From Mixta theicola (GTDB lineage: Bacteria > Pseudomonadota > Gammaproteobacteria > Enterobacterales > Enterobacteriaceae), in contig NZ_NWUO01000006.1 of the NCBI RefSeq assembly GCF_002895925.1, forward strand, positions 62,001 through 126,000: a stretch of 64,000 nt of DNA, given 5' to 3'. Position 1 is the stretch's first letter, and the number at the start of each line of letters is the position of its first letter. Of the stretch, positions 55,005 to 64,000 are shown piece after piece. The translations under genes were made by a program, and so were the position numbers. The notes beneath the pieces were generated by a model. The model did no database searches. It saw only the letters and a program-made list of their open reading frames with translations, and was not told the origin of the DNA.

Positions 55005-56933
55005 TTAACTGGCCTGGCGTACCGGACGGGCTTCACGCCAGTAGCCGATTAGCGTCAGGTAGTTATTTTTCACCTGCTCAATCAGCTGGCTGTCGTTCAG
55101 CTCGCCCTGCAGCCACTGACGTGACGGCTGACCGAAAATGGTTCGGCCCACGGCGAAACCTTTCACCCACGGAGCCTGAGCCGCGTTGCGGAATCCCGCT
55201 TTCAGCTTATCTTCCGGCGCATCCAGCCCTAACAGCAGAATGCCCCGACACCACGGGTCCTGCTGCTCAATAATCGCGCCAAGCGCCTGCCAGCTTTCCA
55301 GCGACAGCGGAGGCAGTTTCCACCAGTCGGGCTGTACGCCAAGCCGGTAAAAATGCTGAATAATATCAAGGTAGTAACTTTCCTGACGATCCGGGTTATT
55401 TTCCGGCAGGATCACTTCCAGCAGCAGTTCATGGCCTGATTTATTACAGCCGCGCCAGACATCAAGAATCAGGGCGTCCTGCTGTTCGCGCAGTTCGGCA
55501 TCATCATGCGGATGATAAAAGACCAGGCACTTCACGACATGCTCCTGCGGCCAGTCGATAAGCTGCGAGCCAATATTGCCATGCTCAAGGCGCAACGGAC
55601 GCGAACCTGGTAATTCAATCGGCCGTCCGATCCACCAGCCTTTACCGGTAATCGCATTCAACGCCTGCTGTCCGTAGGTGGTATCGGCCAGGATGCCGCT
55701 GTGGTTTTCTAAGCCAGCCTCGGCGGCTGCCGCTTCAGCCGCCTGCAGCAGCAGCATTTTTAACTGCGGAATACGGGACGGATCGGCCCCGGCCTCCTGA
55801 GCCATATCAGACAGCTGTTTGCGGTGATCGAAGGCGAACACGCACAGCTCCTGCCAGTTCTGCTTCCGGGTGGTGACCCGATGCAGATGATTAAGCCGCA
55901 CATCGCGGTCGGGACGTTTCACTTCGCTATCGCGGCTGAGATAATCGTCCAGCTCCGCTTTGGTCGGCATTGCCGGCGCGCAGCCGTGGCGTGACACCAC
56001 CAGCGCGCCGCAGGCGTTGGCATAGCGACACGCCTGCTGCCAGCCTTCATCATTAAGCCAGCCGCGCAGCAGGCCGGACATAAAGGCATCGCCCGCGCCC
56101 AGCACGTTTAACACATCTACCCGCACGCCGCTTTGCAGCGTCGTTTGATCCCAGCTGTCTGGAATATCACCCTCAAAAACCACGCAGCCTAACGGGCCGC
56201 GCTTGCACACCAGCGTCGCTTTGCTGGCCTGCCGTACCGCTTTCAACGCCGTCAGCGTATCGGTGCTGCCGCCGGCAATATGAAATTCCTCTTCCGTTCC
56301 AACAATCAAATCAAAATAGTGCAGCACTTCCTGTAGCTGCCGGGTAACGCGTCCTGATTCGATAAAACGGGTTTCGCCATCGCCCAACGAAGTCAGCCCC
56401 CACAGCACCGGACGATAGTCAATATCCAGCGCCGTGCGCAGCCCGTGCCGCCGGGCTAGCTCCAGCGCTTTTAATACCGCCGCGCGCGTATCGGGATGGG
56501 AAAGATGGGTGCCGGTAACCGCGACCGCACGGGCAGAAGCAATATAATCTTCATCAATATCTTGCGGCGTCAGGCCCATATCCGCACAGTTATCGCGATA
56601 GAAAATTAACGGAAAAGTATCTTCATCTTTAATGCCCAATATCACCAGGCCGGTTAAACGGTTCTTATCGGTAAGCAAAAATTTGGTATCGACGCCCACG
56701 CGCTGCAGCTCTTCACGCAGGAAACGGCCATTATGCTCATCGCCGACGCGTGCCAGCATCGCTGATTTCAGGCCCTGAATGGCGGTGCCGTAAGCGACAT
56801 TACCGGAGGAGCCGCCGAGATATTTAGCAAAGGTGCTGGTATCTTCCAGACGCGCACCGATTTGCTGACCGTAGAGGTCAACGGCAATACGGCCAATACA
56901 AATCACATCAAGCCGCTTCTGTTGTGTACTCAT
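55005..56933 (-). CDS. iolC: 5-dehydro-2-deoxygluconokinase fused to DUF2090 domain
   Basis: A 642-residue two-domain protein. Residues 1-~320 are a PfkB sugar kinase (ICIGRIAVDLYGQQIGARLE, GGSSGNVAYGTA, catalytic NVLGAGDAFMSGLLRG near 275) that phosphorylates 2-deoxy-5-keto-gluconate. Residues ~335-640 are DUF2090, an aldolase-like TIM barrel (FAFDHRKQLSDMAQEAG, AVGRTIFGQPSRQWL), which probably replaces a separate IolJ aldolase and cleaves the phosphorylated product to DHAP and malonic semialdehyde. The fusion is common in proteobacterial iol clusters. No separate iolJ is seen here. It is divergent from iolD. Confidence 0.93.
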   Translation of the reverse strand: MSTQQKRLDVICIGRIAVDLYGQQIGARLEDTSTFAKYLGGSSGNVAYGTAIQGLKSAMLARVGDEHNGRFLREELQRVGVDTKFLLTDKNRLTGLVILGIKDEDTFPLIFYRDNCADMGLTPQDIDEDYIASARAVAVTGTHLSHPDTRAAVLKALELARRHGLRTALDIDYRPVLWGLTSLGDGETRFIESGRVTRQLQEVLHYFDLIVGTEEEFHIAGGSTDTLTALKAVRQASKATLVCKRGPLGCVVFEGDIPDSWDQTTLQSGVRVDVLNVLGAGDAFMSGLLRGWLNDEGWQQACRYANACGALVVSRHGCAPAMPTKAELDDYLSRDSEVKRPDRDVRLNHLHRVTTRKQNWQELCVFAFDHRKQLSDMAQEAGADPSRIPQLKMLLLQAAEAAAAEAGLENHSGILADTTYGQQALNAITGKGWWIGRPIELPGSRPLRLEHGNIGSQLIDWPQEHVVKCLVFYHPHDDAELREQQDALILDVWRGCNKSGHELLLEVILPENNPDRQESYYLDIIQHFYRLGVQPDWWKLPPLSLESWQALGAIIEQQDPWCRGILLLGLDAPEDKLKAGFRNAAQAPWVKGFAVGRTIFGQPSRQWLQGELNDSQLIEQVKNNYLTLIGYWREARPVRQAS

Positions 56934-57486
56934 ACCTGTTGTTTCCTTCTGTGATAAGCAGTCACTGTCGAGCGTCTCCAGAGATCTTGCGGGAAATCCC
57001 GCTAACCCGATCGCACCGGATCAACTGTATTGGCAGTATGGGGAATAAATATTCCAAAAACAATATGAAATGAAATTAACAACCCAAAACTGTGAAGCGG
57101 GTAAAAATCTCTCTGCTATTTGGCCACCGTTAAAACGCGCGTTACTGTAGTTCGAAGGGCGGAGTATTGCGGATTTATCGCGAATATTGAAGAAGTTAGG
57201 CTTGATGAAGAAATGGAATGGAATATTTGTTTTTGGCCTGGCCTTCTGCTGAAGTTTCAGTTCGCGCTGCAACCAAGCCGCTTTCCGGGCTGGCTGAACC
57301 TATTATTTGATCTCACTCGCAAAATGAAATGTTTCTTCTGTAATCGTATTTTATGAAAAAAATATTTGTTTATAATCGCCTCACGTTTCACTAATGAGCC
57401 GTCGGGCGATTCCCGTTTTGGTCGCCGACATATGCGAATTACGGCGCGCCCTGTTAACGGTTCCGCCACGGGTAAAGGATAAGCAA
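56934..57486. promoter_or_regulatory. Divergent iolC/iolD control region
   Basis: About 550 bases without a credible gene. GGAAT-N4-ATTCC (57042-57055) and ATGAAATGAAATT (57064-57076) lie near the iolC start. GCAAAATGAAAT (57319-57330) near iolD repeats, inverted, 12 bases of the iolA-side palindrome at 51208-51225. These shared words suggest the same regulator acts at both control regions. AT-rich promoter-like sequence follows at 57345-57380. Confidence 0.5.
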
Positions 57487-59427
57487 ATGGGCAAGATCAG
57501 ATTAACCACGGCACAGGCGCTGGTGAAATTTCTTGATAATCAGTACCTGTCCGTTGACGGGGTTGAAACTAAATTTGTTAAAGGCATCTTTGCAATTTTC
57601 GGTCACGGTAATGTGCTGGGGCTTGGCCAGGCGCTGGAACAGGATAGCGGCGATCTGGTCGTGCATCAGGGGCGTAACGAGCAGGGCATGGCGCATGCCG
57701 CTACCGGCTACGCCAGGCAGAAACTGCGCCGCGAAATCATTGCCTGCACCTCCTCCGTTGGCCCCGGCGCGGCCAATATGATTACCGCCGCCGCAACCGC
57801 AACGGCTAACCGCATTCCTCTGCTGTTGCTGCCTGGCGATGTGTTCGCCACGCGCCAGCCCGATCCGGTGCTGCAGCAAATTGAGCAGAGCCACGATCTG
57901 AGCCTGACTACCAACGATGCGTTTCGCGCCATCAGCAAATACTGGGATCGCGTGAGCCGTCCTGAACAGCTGATGTCCGCCTGCATCAATGCCATGCGCG
58001 TATTAACCGATCCGGCGGAAACCGGCGCGGTAACGCTATCGCTGCCGCAGGATGTACAGGGCGAAGCCTGGGATTATCCCGACTATTTCTTCCAGAAGCG
58101 CGTACACCGTTTAGATCGTCGTCCCGTCACCGAAGCGCAGCTGCAGGACGCGCTGGCGCTGTTGGCGCGTAAGCGTAAGCCGCTGATCGTCTGCGGCGGC
58201 GGCGTGAAATATTCCGGCGCTGGCGACGCGCTGCGCCAGTTTGCTGAGCAGCATCACATCCCCTTCGCAGAAACGCAGGCGGGGAAAGGCACGCTGATTT
58301 CCGATCACCCGCTGAACGTGGGCGGCGTTGGTGAAACCGGCTGCCTGGCGGCTAACCTACTGGCGAAAGAGGCCGATCTGGTGATTGGCGTCGGGACACG
58401 CTACACCGATTTCACCACCGCATCGAAATGGATATTCCAGCATCCTGACGTCAGCTTTCTCAACATTAACATCAGCAATTTTGACGCTTATAAGTTGGAT
58501 GGCGTTCAGGTGGTTGCCGATGCCCGCGAAGCCTTAACCGCGCTGAATGAGCGTCTGACCGCGCAGGGCTTTAGCAGCGAGTGGGGCGCGAAAATCGAAC
58601 AGACGCAAAGCAAACTGTTAAAGGAAACGCAACGCGTTTATCAGGTGGCGTACAGCGAAGAAAATTTTGTGCCGGAAATTGATGACAGCATCGATCGCGA
58701 GGCGCTGTTTGCCGAGTTCAACCGCCTGACGGGCTCCTTTCTGACCCAGAGCAGCGTGCTGGGCGCGCTGAATGAGCAGCTGCCGGAAGATGCGGTTATC
58801 GTCGCGGCGGCGGGCAGCCTGCCGGGCGATCTGCAGCGGGTCTGGCGCACCAGAGCGCCGAACGGCTACCACGTTGAATATGGCTACTCCTGCATGGGCT
58901 ATGAAATCAACGCCGCGCTCGGCGTAAAGCTGGCTGAACCACAGCGTGAAGTCTATGCGCTGGTGGGCGACGGCTCTTTTATGATGCTGCATTCCGAGCT
59001 GGTGACCTCTATTCAGGAGAAAGCCAAAATTAACGTGGTGCTGTTCGACAATATGACCAACGGCTGCATCAATAACCTGCAGCTGGAACACGGCATGGAC
59101 AGCTTTACCACCGAGTTCCGCTTTCGCGATAACGACAGCGGCAAGCTGGACGGCGGTTTTATCCCGGTTGATTTCGCCGCCATCGCCGCCGGCTACGGCT
59201 GTAAAACCTGGCGCGTTACCACGCTGGAAGAGCTAAGCCATGCGCTGGAAGCGGCGCGTAAAGAAACCGTATCAACCCTGATTGATGTGAAAGTGTTGCC
59301 TAAAACCATGGTGCATAAGTACTTCAGCTGGTGGCACGTAGGCGGCGCGCAGGTTTCGACCTCTGAGCGCATCGACGCCGTCGCTAAAATGCTGAACGAG
59401 CATATTGAGCAGGCGCGTAAATATTAA
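57487..59427 (+). CDS. iolD: 3D-(3,5/4)-trihydroxycyclohexane-1,2-dione hydrolase
   Basis: A 646-residue thiamine-diphosphate enzyme that opens the inositol ring, giving 5-deoxyglucuronate. The cofactor-activating Glu is in [18 protein letters not shown]; the ThDP/Mg motif is [12 protein letters not shown] ending [31 protein letters not shown] is the typical TPP-family loop. ATG at 57487 follows AAAGGA and gives the family start [20 protein letters not shown]; the frame from 57394 is rejected. It is the first gene of a plus-strand iolD-G-H-E operon. Confidence 0.95.
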   Translation: MGKIRLTTAQALVKFLDNQYLSVDGVETKFVKGIFAIFGHGNVLGLGQALEQDSGDLVVHQGRNEQGMAHAATGYARQKLRREIIACTSSVGPGAANMITAAATATANRIPLLLLPGDVFATRQPDPVLQQIEQSHDLSLTTNDAFRAISKYWDRVSRPEQLMSACINAMRVLTDPAETGAVTLSLPQDVQGEAWDYPDYFFQKRVHRLDRRPVTEAQLQDALALLARKRKPLIVCGGGVKYSGAGDALRQFAEQHHIPFAETQAGKGTLISDHPLNVGGVGETGCLAANLLAKEADLVIGVGTRYTDFTTASKWIFQHPDVSFLNINISNFDAYKLDGVQVVADAREALTALNERLTAQGFSSEWGAKIEQTQSKLLKETQRVYQVAYSEENFVPEIDDSIDREALFAEFNRLTGSFLTQSSVLGALNEQLPEDAVIVAAAGSLPGDLQRVWRTRAPNGYHVEYGYSCMGYEINAALGVKLAEPQREVYALVGDGSFMMLHSELVTSIQEKAKINVVLFDNMTNGCINNLQLEHGMDSFTTEFRFRDNDSGKLDGGFIPVDFAAIAAGYGCKTWRVTTLEELSHALEAARKETVSTLIDVKVLPKTMVHKYFSWWHVGGAQVSTSERIDAVAKMLNEHIEQARKY

Positions 59428-59528
59428 TTAATAAAAATTTAGCCCTTAACTATCTGACATCTACCCTGACAGCGAATCTTGCCGGCCAGGCTGGCGGATT
59501 CGCGCTTACCCTGAATTCTGGAGATACC

Positions 59529-60545
59529 ATGACTCTGAAACTTGGCGTTATCGGCACCGGCGCAATCGGCCAGGAACATATTCGTCGCTGCAGCAAAGTT
59601 CTGCAGGGAGCCACCGTAGTGGCGGTCTCTGATATTAATCTTGAGGGCGCGAAGGCGGCGCTGACGCGTCTTGGCCTGCAGGCGGAGGTTTATGCCAACG
59701 GTCACGACGTGGTGAATTCACCTGAGGTTGACGCGGTGCTGGTGACTTCATGGGATCCTACCCATGAAGAATATACCCTGGCCGCGATTGCCGCCGGCAA
59801 GCCGGTTTTCTGCGAAAAGCCGTTGGCCTTATCGGCTGAAGGCTGCCGTCGTATCGTTGATGCCGAAATAAAATTCGGCAAGCGTCTGGTGCAGGTTGGT
59901 TTTATGCGTCCTTACGATACGGGTTACCGTGCGCTGAAAAAAGTGATTACTGACGGTGAAATCGGCGAGCCGCTGATGCTGCATTGCGCGCACCGAAACC
60001 CAACGGTACCGGAAAGCTATACCACCGATATGGCTATCACCAACACCCTGATTCATGAACTGGATGTGCTGCGCTGGCTGACCAACGATGACTATAAAAC
60101 CGTACAGGTTGTCTTCCCGCGCGTTACGTCAAAGAGCCATGCTCGCCTGAAAGATCCGCAGATCGTCCTGTTTGAAACCCAGAAGGGCATCCGCATCGAC
60201 GTAGAAATCTTTGTTAACTGCGCCTACGGCTACGACATTCAGTGCGAAGTGGTTGGCGAAGAGGGCATTGCCAAACTGCCGGAACCTTCTGCGGTGCAGA
60301 TGCGCAAAAGCGCCCAGCTTGCCACCTCCATTCTTACCGACTGGAAAGATCGCTTTATCGATGCCTATGACGTTGAGCTACAGGCTTTTATTAATGACGT
60401 CCGCAGCGGCAACCTGAGCGGCCCGTCAGCCTGGGATGGCTATGCCGCTTCGGTGGCCGCCGATGCCTGTCTGAAGGCGCAGAACAGCGGCGCTATCGAG
60501 CAGGTTGAACTGCCGCCGCGTCCGGCTTTTTACGATAAGGCTTAA
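59529..60545 (+). CDS. iolG: myo-Inositol 2-dehydrogenase
   Basis: A 338-residue NAD-dependent enzyme that oxidises myo-inositol to scyllo-inosose, the entry step. The Rossmann motif [15 protein letters not shown] opens the protein. The Gfo/Idh/MocA catalytic Lys is in FCEKPLALS, and the active-site region includes [15 protein letters not shown] and [12 protein letters not shown] with the conserved Asp-His pair. TGGAGA precedes the ATG. The gap from iolD is about 100 bases with no terminator. Confidence 0.94.
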   Translation: MTLKLGVIGTGAIGQEHIRRCSKVLQGATVVAVSDINLEGAKAALTRLGLQAEVYANGHDVVNSPEVDAVLVTSWDPTHEEYTLAAIAAGKPVFCEKPLALSAEGCRRIVDAEIKFGKRLVQVGFMRPYDTGYRALKKVITDGEIGEPLMLHCAHRNPTVPESYTTDMAITNTLIHELDVLRWLTNDDYKTVQVVFPRVTSKSHARLKDPQIVLFETQKGIRIDVEIFVNCAYGYDIQCEVVGEEGIAKLPEPSAVQMRKSAQLATSILTDWKDRFIDAYDVELQAFINDVRSGNLSGPSAWDGYAASVAADACLKAQNSGAIEQVELPPRPAFYDKA

Positions 60546-60613
60546 TTTCCCGTGCTCTTCCCGCCCCGGTGGGAAGAGCGCGCATCATGCACTGAGCAAT
60601 CAGGGAGAAGGTT

Positions 60614-61507
60614 ATGAAGATCGCTTTCGATGTGGATGTCATTAAAGATTTAGGCATCACAAAGATGGTTCATCAGGTGGCTGACTGGGGCTACAAATAT
60701 ATCGAACAGTCGCCGCATCCGCAGATTAACCCCTTTTATAAGCACCCGAAGGCCAGCCGGGAAATCATGACGGAGTATAAAAACGCGCTGAAAGCGACCG
60801 GCGTGGAAATCTCCTCGTTTATTGTGGTTTATCGCTGGTCAGGCCCGGATGAGCTGCGTCGCCAGGCGGCGGTCAAAAACTGGAAGCGCATGATTGAAAT
60901 TGCGGTTGAGATGGGCGTGCAGGTGATCAATACCGAGCTATCCGGTACGCCGAACGAGCCGGAGATCTGCGAAGAGATGTTCTATCGCTCTATGGAAGAG
61001 CTGCTGCCGATCGTCGAGCGCGAAGGGATCCGCCTTGAAATCCAGTCGCATCCCTGGGACTTCTGCGAACGCAACAATGAAACCGCCGACATTGTTAAAT
61101 CTTTCCGCAGCGAGAACGTTAAGTATGTCTACAGCGTGCCGCACACCTTTTTCTATGACAATGGTAAAGGCGATGTGAAAAGTATGCTGGAGTACGTTGG
61201 CGACGATCTGTCGCACGTGCTGATTGCCGATACCATGAATCACACCAAACACTGTCGCTATATCGTCAATCCGCCGGGCGTTGATGCCGCGGTGCATCAG
61301 CATGTCGGCGTGGGCGAAGGCGAGGTGGATTTCACCACGCTGTTTAAAACCCTGCGTGAAATGGACTTTGCCAGCCGTAGCTGGAAAGTCGGCGGCGAGT
61401 CGATTATTACGTCAGCGCTGTTTGGCTATCCGGAAAAGATGAAATACCAGGCGGTTGAGACGCGCGAGCTGATGGAGCGCGAACTGCTGGGTAAGCAGGG
61501 GGGTTAA
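60614..61507 (+). CDS. iolH: IolH-like TIM-barrel protein
   Basis: A 297-residue sugar phosphate isomerase/epimerase-fold protein. It opens MKIAFDVDVIKDLGITKMVH, and metal-site residues lie in INTELSGTPNEPE, RLEIQSHPWDFCERNN and HVLIADTMNHTKHC. This matches the IolH type of B. subtilis, whose role in inositol use is not firmly known. A GGGAGAAGG ribosome site is strong. It lies between iolG and iolE on one transcript. A dual role as an inosose isomerase is possible. Confidence 0.8.
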   Translation: MKIAFDVDVIKDLGITKMVHQVADWGYKYIEQSPHPQINPFYKHPKASREIMTEYKNALKATGVEISSFIVVYRWSGPDELRRQAAVKNWKRMIEIAVEMGVQVINTELSGTPNEPEICEEMFYRSMEELLPIVEREGIRLEIQSHPWDFCERNNETADIVKSFRSENVKYVYSVPHTFFYDNGKGDVKSMLEYVGDDLSHVLIADTMNHTKHCRYIVNPPGVDAAVHQHVGVGEGEVDFTTLFKTLREMDFASRSWKVGGESIITSALFGYPEKMKYQAVETRELMERELLGKQGG

Positions 61508-61568
61508 GCTCCGCCGGAGCCTGACCGCATGACGGCTAAAGGCCGCCGTACCGAACAGAGAATTCATC

Positions 61569-62465
61569 ATGAACAAAGATGACGTGAAGCTGGCGATTGC
61601 GCCGATTGGCTGGACCAACGACGATATGCCAGAGCTGGGGAAAGAGAATACCTTTCAGCAGACCGTAAGTGAAATGGCGCTGGCCGGCTTTAGCGGTAGC
61701 GAAGTCGGCAGCAAATATCCGCGCGATCCGACGGTGCTGAAGCCAATGCTGGAGATTCGCGGCATCCAGATCTGTAACGCCTGGTTCAGTACCTTCTTCG
61801 CCAACGGCGAAAAGGCGAAAACCATCGATGAGTTCATTAATCATATGAACTTTCTGCATACGATGGGGGCGAAAGTGATCGGCTGCTCTGAGCAAAGTAA
61901 AAGTATTCAGGGCACTTCGCTGGCGGTGTTCGATCAGAAGCCGGTATTTAGCGATGAAGAGTGGCGCTTAACCGTAGAAGGCTATAACGAGCTGGCGAAA
62001 ATCGCGGCGGAAAAGGATATGCAGGTTTGCCTGCATCATCATATGGGCACCGGCATTCAAACGCCGGCTGAAATCGACCGTTTTCTGGCGTTAACCAACG
62101 ACGACGTTTATCTGCTGTACGATACCGGCCATCTTTACTATTCAGAAAACAGCGAACAGGCGATGCTGGCGGTGCTGAAGAAACATCTGTCACGCATTAA
62201 TCACGTTCACCTGAAGGATGTGCGTGATGAGGTGGTGGCGGAAGTGCGTAAGCAGCGGCTCTCTTTCCTTGATGGCGTTAAGCGCGGCACCTTTACCGTG
62301 CCCGGCGACGGCGTGATTGATTTTAAGCCGGTGTTTAAGCTGCTGGACGAAGCGGGCTATCGCGGCTGGATGGTGGTCGAAGCGGAGCAGGACCCGGCGC
62401 TGGCTAATCCGTTTGAATATGCGGTAAAAGCCCGCAAATATATTCGCGAAACCGCAGGAATTTAA
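61569..62465 (+). CDS. iolE: myo-Inosose-2 dehydratase
   Basis: A 298-residue TIM-barrel enzyme that dehydrates scyllo-inosose to the trihydroxycyclohexane-dione used by IolD. Landmarks are [64 protein letters not shown] and the late [11 protein letters not shown], which include the divalent-metal ligands. It is the last intact gene of the iolDGHE operon; a truncated rpn gene follows at once. Confidence 0.95.
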   Translation: MNKDDVKLAIAPIGWTNDDMPELGKENTFQQTVSEMALAGFSGSEVGSKYPRDPTVLKPMLEIRGIQICNAWFSTFFANGEKAKTIDEFINHMNFLHTMGAKVIGCSEQSKSIQGTSLAVFDQKPVFSDEEWRLTVEGYNELAKIAAEKDMQVCLHHHMGTGIQTPAEIDRFLALTNDDVYLLYDTGHLYYSENSEQAMLAVLKKHLSRINHVHLKDVRDEVVAEVRKQRLSFLDGVKRGTFTVPGDGVIDFKPVFKLLDEAGYRGWMVVEAEQDPALANPFEYAVKARKYIRETAGI

Positions 62466-62494
62466 GCTGGCCCTGGCGGCGGCACGGCAGCGCC

Positions 62495-63073
62495 CCGGTA
62501 GCGGTGCTGTTCTATACGGGCAGGCGCAGCCCTTATCCGTATTCAACCCGCTGGCTGGATGAATTTAACGACCCAGGGCTGGCACAAAAGCTCTACAGCG
62601 GTAGTTTTCCGCTCGTCGATGTCACGGTCATACCTGACGATGAGATCATGGGCCACCGCAGTATGGCAGCACTAACGCTGCTGCAAAAACACATTTACCG
62701 ACGGGATCTGGCAGACCTGCTGGACAATCTGGCCATACTGTTGATGACAGAGCGCATGACAGTACAGCAGCTGGTTTCGCTGATAAACTATCTGGTACAG
62801 GTAGGCGAAACTTCAGACGCAGAGGCCTTTGTACGCGAACTGGCACAGCGGGTGCCGCAACATGAGAACGAACTGATGACCATCGCACAACAGCTTGAAC
62901 AGAAAGGTATCGAGAAGGGCATCCAGCTCGGTGAACAACGCGGAATTGAAAAAGGTGAGCGCGAAGCAACATTTAAAATTGCCCGTACCATGTTGCAGAA
63001 CGGCCTCGACCGCAACACCGTCATGAAAATGACAGGTCTGACGGAAGACGATCTGGCGCAAATCCGCCATTGA
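62495..63073 (+). pseudogene. 5'-truncated Rpn (recombination-promoting nuclease) gene
   Basis: About 190 codons matching the C-terminal two-thirds of RpnA-E-type proteins (PD-(D/E)XK transposase_31 family). The match starts abruptly at PVAVLFYTGRRSPYPYSTRW and continues through FPLVDVTVIPDDEIMGHRSM, GETSDAEAFVRELAQRVPQH and MKMTGLTEDDLAQIRH. The first ~115 residues, which hold the nuclease core, are missing. Upstream is iolE's end with no matching frame. GTG at 62504 could start a C-terminal fragment, but no ribosome site is seen. It is probably a scar from rearrangement at the right edge of the iol cluster. Confidence 0.85.
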
Positions 63074-63185
63074 TCCCTTGCTTTACCTTTCCTGCCAGCC
63101 ACAACGATTAAACAGCTTCGCTACACCTGCCGCATTATTTTGCAGATGCGCCATCAGCGAGTTGGCCTGCCTGAAGCTGACAAAT

Positions 63186-63218
63186 AAAAACGCCGTCAGA
63201 GAGTGACGGCGCTTTTTT
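63186..63218. terminator. Bidirectional terminator, rpn remnant / dcrB
   Basis: A perfect 8-bp stem CGCCGTCA/TGACGGCG with loop GAGAG, flanked by A5 and T6, between convergent genes. Confidence 0.85.
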
Positions 63219-63237
63219 ATGTCAGGCTTTGCCCGGC

Positions 63238-63792
63238 TTATTTTAGCGTAATGGTGTTGATCACGTTTTCAGCCTGCGTCTGCGCCTGCTGCTGATTATC
63301 AGCCGGCAGGGTAATTTGCAGCGTCAGCAGTTTGCCTTCGACCTTAGCTAATATCACTGAGGACCAGGCGGTTTGGTTATTGGCGGAAATCACCGTGTCC
63401 AGCTGCTGAGCCGCTTCACCTTTCAGGCTAATCGCCTTGTTGGTAACAACCTGAAGCTGCGGATCGCGGTTGCGCTGCTGCTGCTCCAGACGCTGAGCCA
63501 GTACGTCCAGCCCTTCATTCGTCGCGTCGCCGTCAATGACGATAATGGCGCGCTGGCCGCTTTCGTCCGCGTAAACGTGCATATTGTTGGCCTGCGTGCC
63601 CAGCTTGCCGCTTTTATCCGACATGCCGGCGGGCAAATTAAAGCTCAGCTTGCCATCCATTAATGTCACGGTCTGCACTGAGGTGCTGGCGCTGGCGCCG
63701 TTATCGTCCGCCGTGGCCTTATCCTGCCGATCGCAAGCGGCCAGACCCACTACCAGTAAACCTATTCCAAGATATTTCGTAAGTTGACGCAT
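63238..63792 (-). CDS. dcrB: DcrB family lipoprotein
   Basis: A 184-residue envelope lipoprotein. The lipobox is in LLVVGLAAC, so the mature protein starts at Cys about 20. The mature part, with [37 protein letters not shown] and [20 protein letters not shown], closely follows E. coli DcrB, needed for adsorption or DNA entry of phages C1 and C6 and for membrane integrity. The linker after the Cys ([18 protein letters not shown]) is low complexity. It follows yhhQ as in E. coli. Confidence 0.95.
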   Translation of the reverse strand: MRQLTKYLGIGLLVVGLAACDRQDKATADDNGASASTSVQTVTLMDGKLSFNLPAGMSDKSGKLGTQANNMHVYADESGQRAIIVIDGDATNEGLDVLAQRLEQQQRNRDPQLQVVTNKAISLKGEAAQQLDTVISANNQTAWSSVILAKVEGKLLTLQITLPADNQQQAQTQAENVINTITLK

Positions 63793-63914
63793 CAGGTTCC
63801 CTTTTATCTATTTGCCTGGCAATACAAGGCGTAATACAAACTGAATCAGCGCCCAAAAGCAACCAATCGTGTGTCACGATCTTAGACGCGCTGACGCCAG
63901 CTTGCTATTGCCGC

Positions 63915-64000
63915 TTAGCCGAAATTGTATTGCGCTCGCTGCGAGCGTTCCGCCAGGCGCTTAAGCGCCGCGTTAAGCAGCACGCCATAGGCTGGCAAAA
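63915..64000 (-). CDS. yhhQ: YhhQ queuosine-precursor transporter, C-terminal end only
   Basis: The minus-strand frame open from the right edge reads LPAYGVLLNAALKRLAERSQ and ends at a stop (63915-63917). This matches the C-terminus of YhhQ, a membrane transporter for 7-cyano-7-deazaguanine. About 27 residues are visible. The order yhhQ-dcrB supports the call. Confidence 0.75.
   Translation of the reverse strand, partial: LPAYGVLLNAALKRLAERSQRAQYNFG

Noticed and set aside
57120-57356. 78-codon frame in the iolC-iolD control region
   Set aside because: No ribosome site or family match, and it covers the shared operator-like words near 57319.

Overview
The window is a chromosomal segment of an enterobacterium, most likely Erwiniaceae (Pantoea/Mixta-like). 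Three blocks keep Escherichia coli gene order: gor, rlmJ, prlC, rsmJ; uspA, uspB, pitA, yhiN; and yhhQ, dcrB, yhhS, yhhT. Accessory modules sit between them: a PQQ operon of the Klebsiella type, a myo-inositol (iol) cluster, a large autotransporter and a DUF262 gene pair. The bulk is GC-rich. The DUF262 pair, the 24.8-27.6 kb regulator locus and the start of the autotransporter are clearly AT-richer and look acquired. The family assignment is inference from gene content.

Layout. 0-6.4 kb: end of yqhA, a CPA1 antiporter, a Tat-exported alpha/beta hydrolase, adhP, an ERIC element and a GH15 glycosidase. 6.4-10.4 kb: two translationally coupled DUF262 proteins, the best candidate for a poorly described anti-phage (type IV restriction-like) system. 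10.6-14.06 kb: gor and a decaying RNA-repair locus, with rtcB intact, its neighbour cut to an 86-residue stub, and the activator gene rtcR reduced to two fragments. 14-20.1 kb: rbn, rlmJ, a CPBP membrane protease, prlC and a frameshifted rsmJ. 20.3-20.5 kb: a 48-bp tandem repeat at the position dtpB has in E. coli. 20.5-24.6 kb: uspA/uspB, pitA, yhiN. 24.8-27.6 kb: a CadC-like membrane regulator coupled to a FidL-like protein, a divergent LuxR-type regulator, and a gene-free stretch with several T-tailed hairpins. 27.6-32.7 kb: a zinc dehydrogenase, a PncC-like amidase and an autotransporter. 32.8-39.6 kb: an M19 dipeptidase and pqqABCDEF. 39.6-48.5 kb: a GAF-GGDEF diguanylate cyclase, hemB, an MBL hydrolase, a second FDH-like dehydrogenase, proP, uxuA and a UxuR-like regulator. 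48.5-64 kb: yhhT, yhhS with a large in-frame deletion, the iol cluster, a truncated rpn gene, dcrB and the end of yhhQ.

How the genes work together. The iol cluster encodes every step from myo-inositol to acetyl-CoA (iolG, iolE, iolD, iolB, iolC with a fused DUF2090 domain, iolA), plus iolH, an IolI-like isomerase and an RpiR-type regulator. No inositol transporter is visible. A6-N6-A6 palindromes rich in TTTCA/TGAAA recur at its promoters. The pqq operon would supply PQQ to periplasmic dehydrogenases encoded elsewhere. The cluster lies exactly between dcrB and yhhS, which points to insertion at a conserved junction, with the yhhS deletion and the rpn remnant marking its two ends.

No rRNA, tRNA, CRISPR array, prophage or intact insertion sequence was found.
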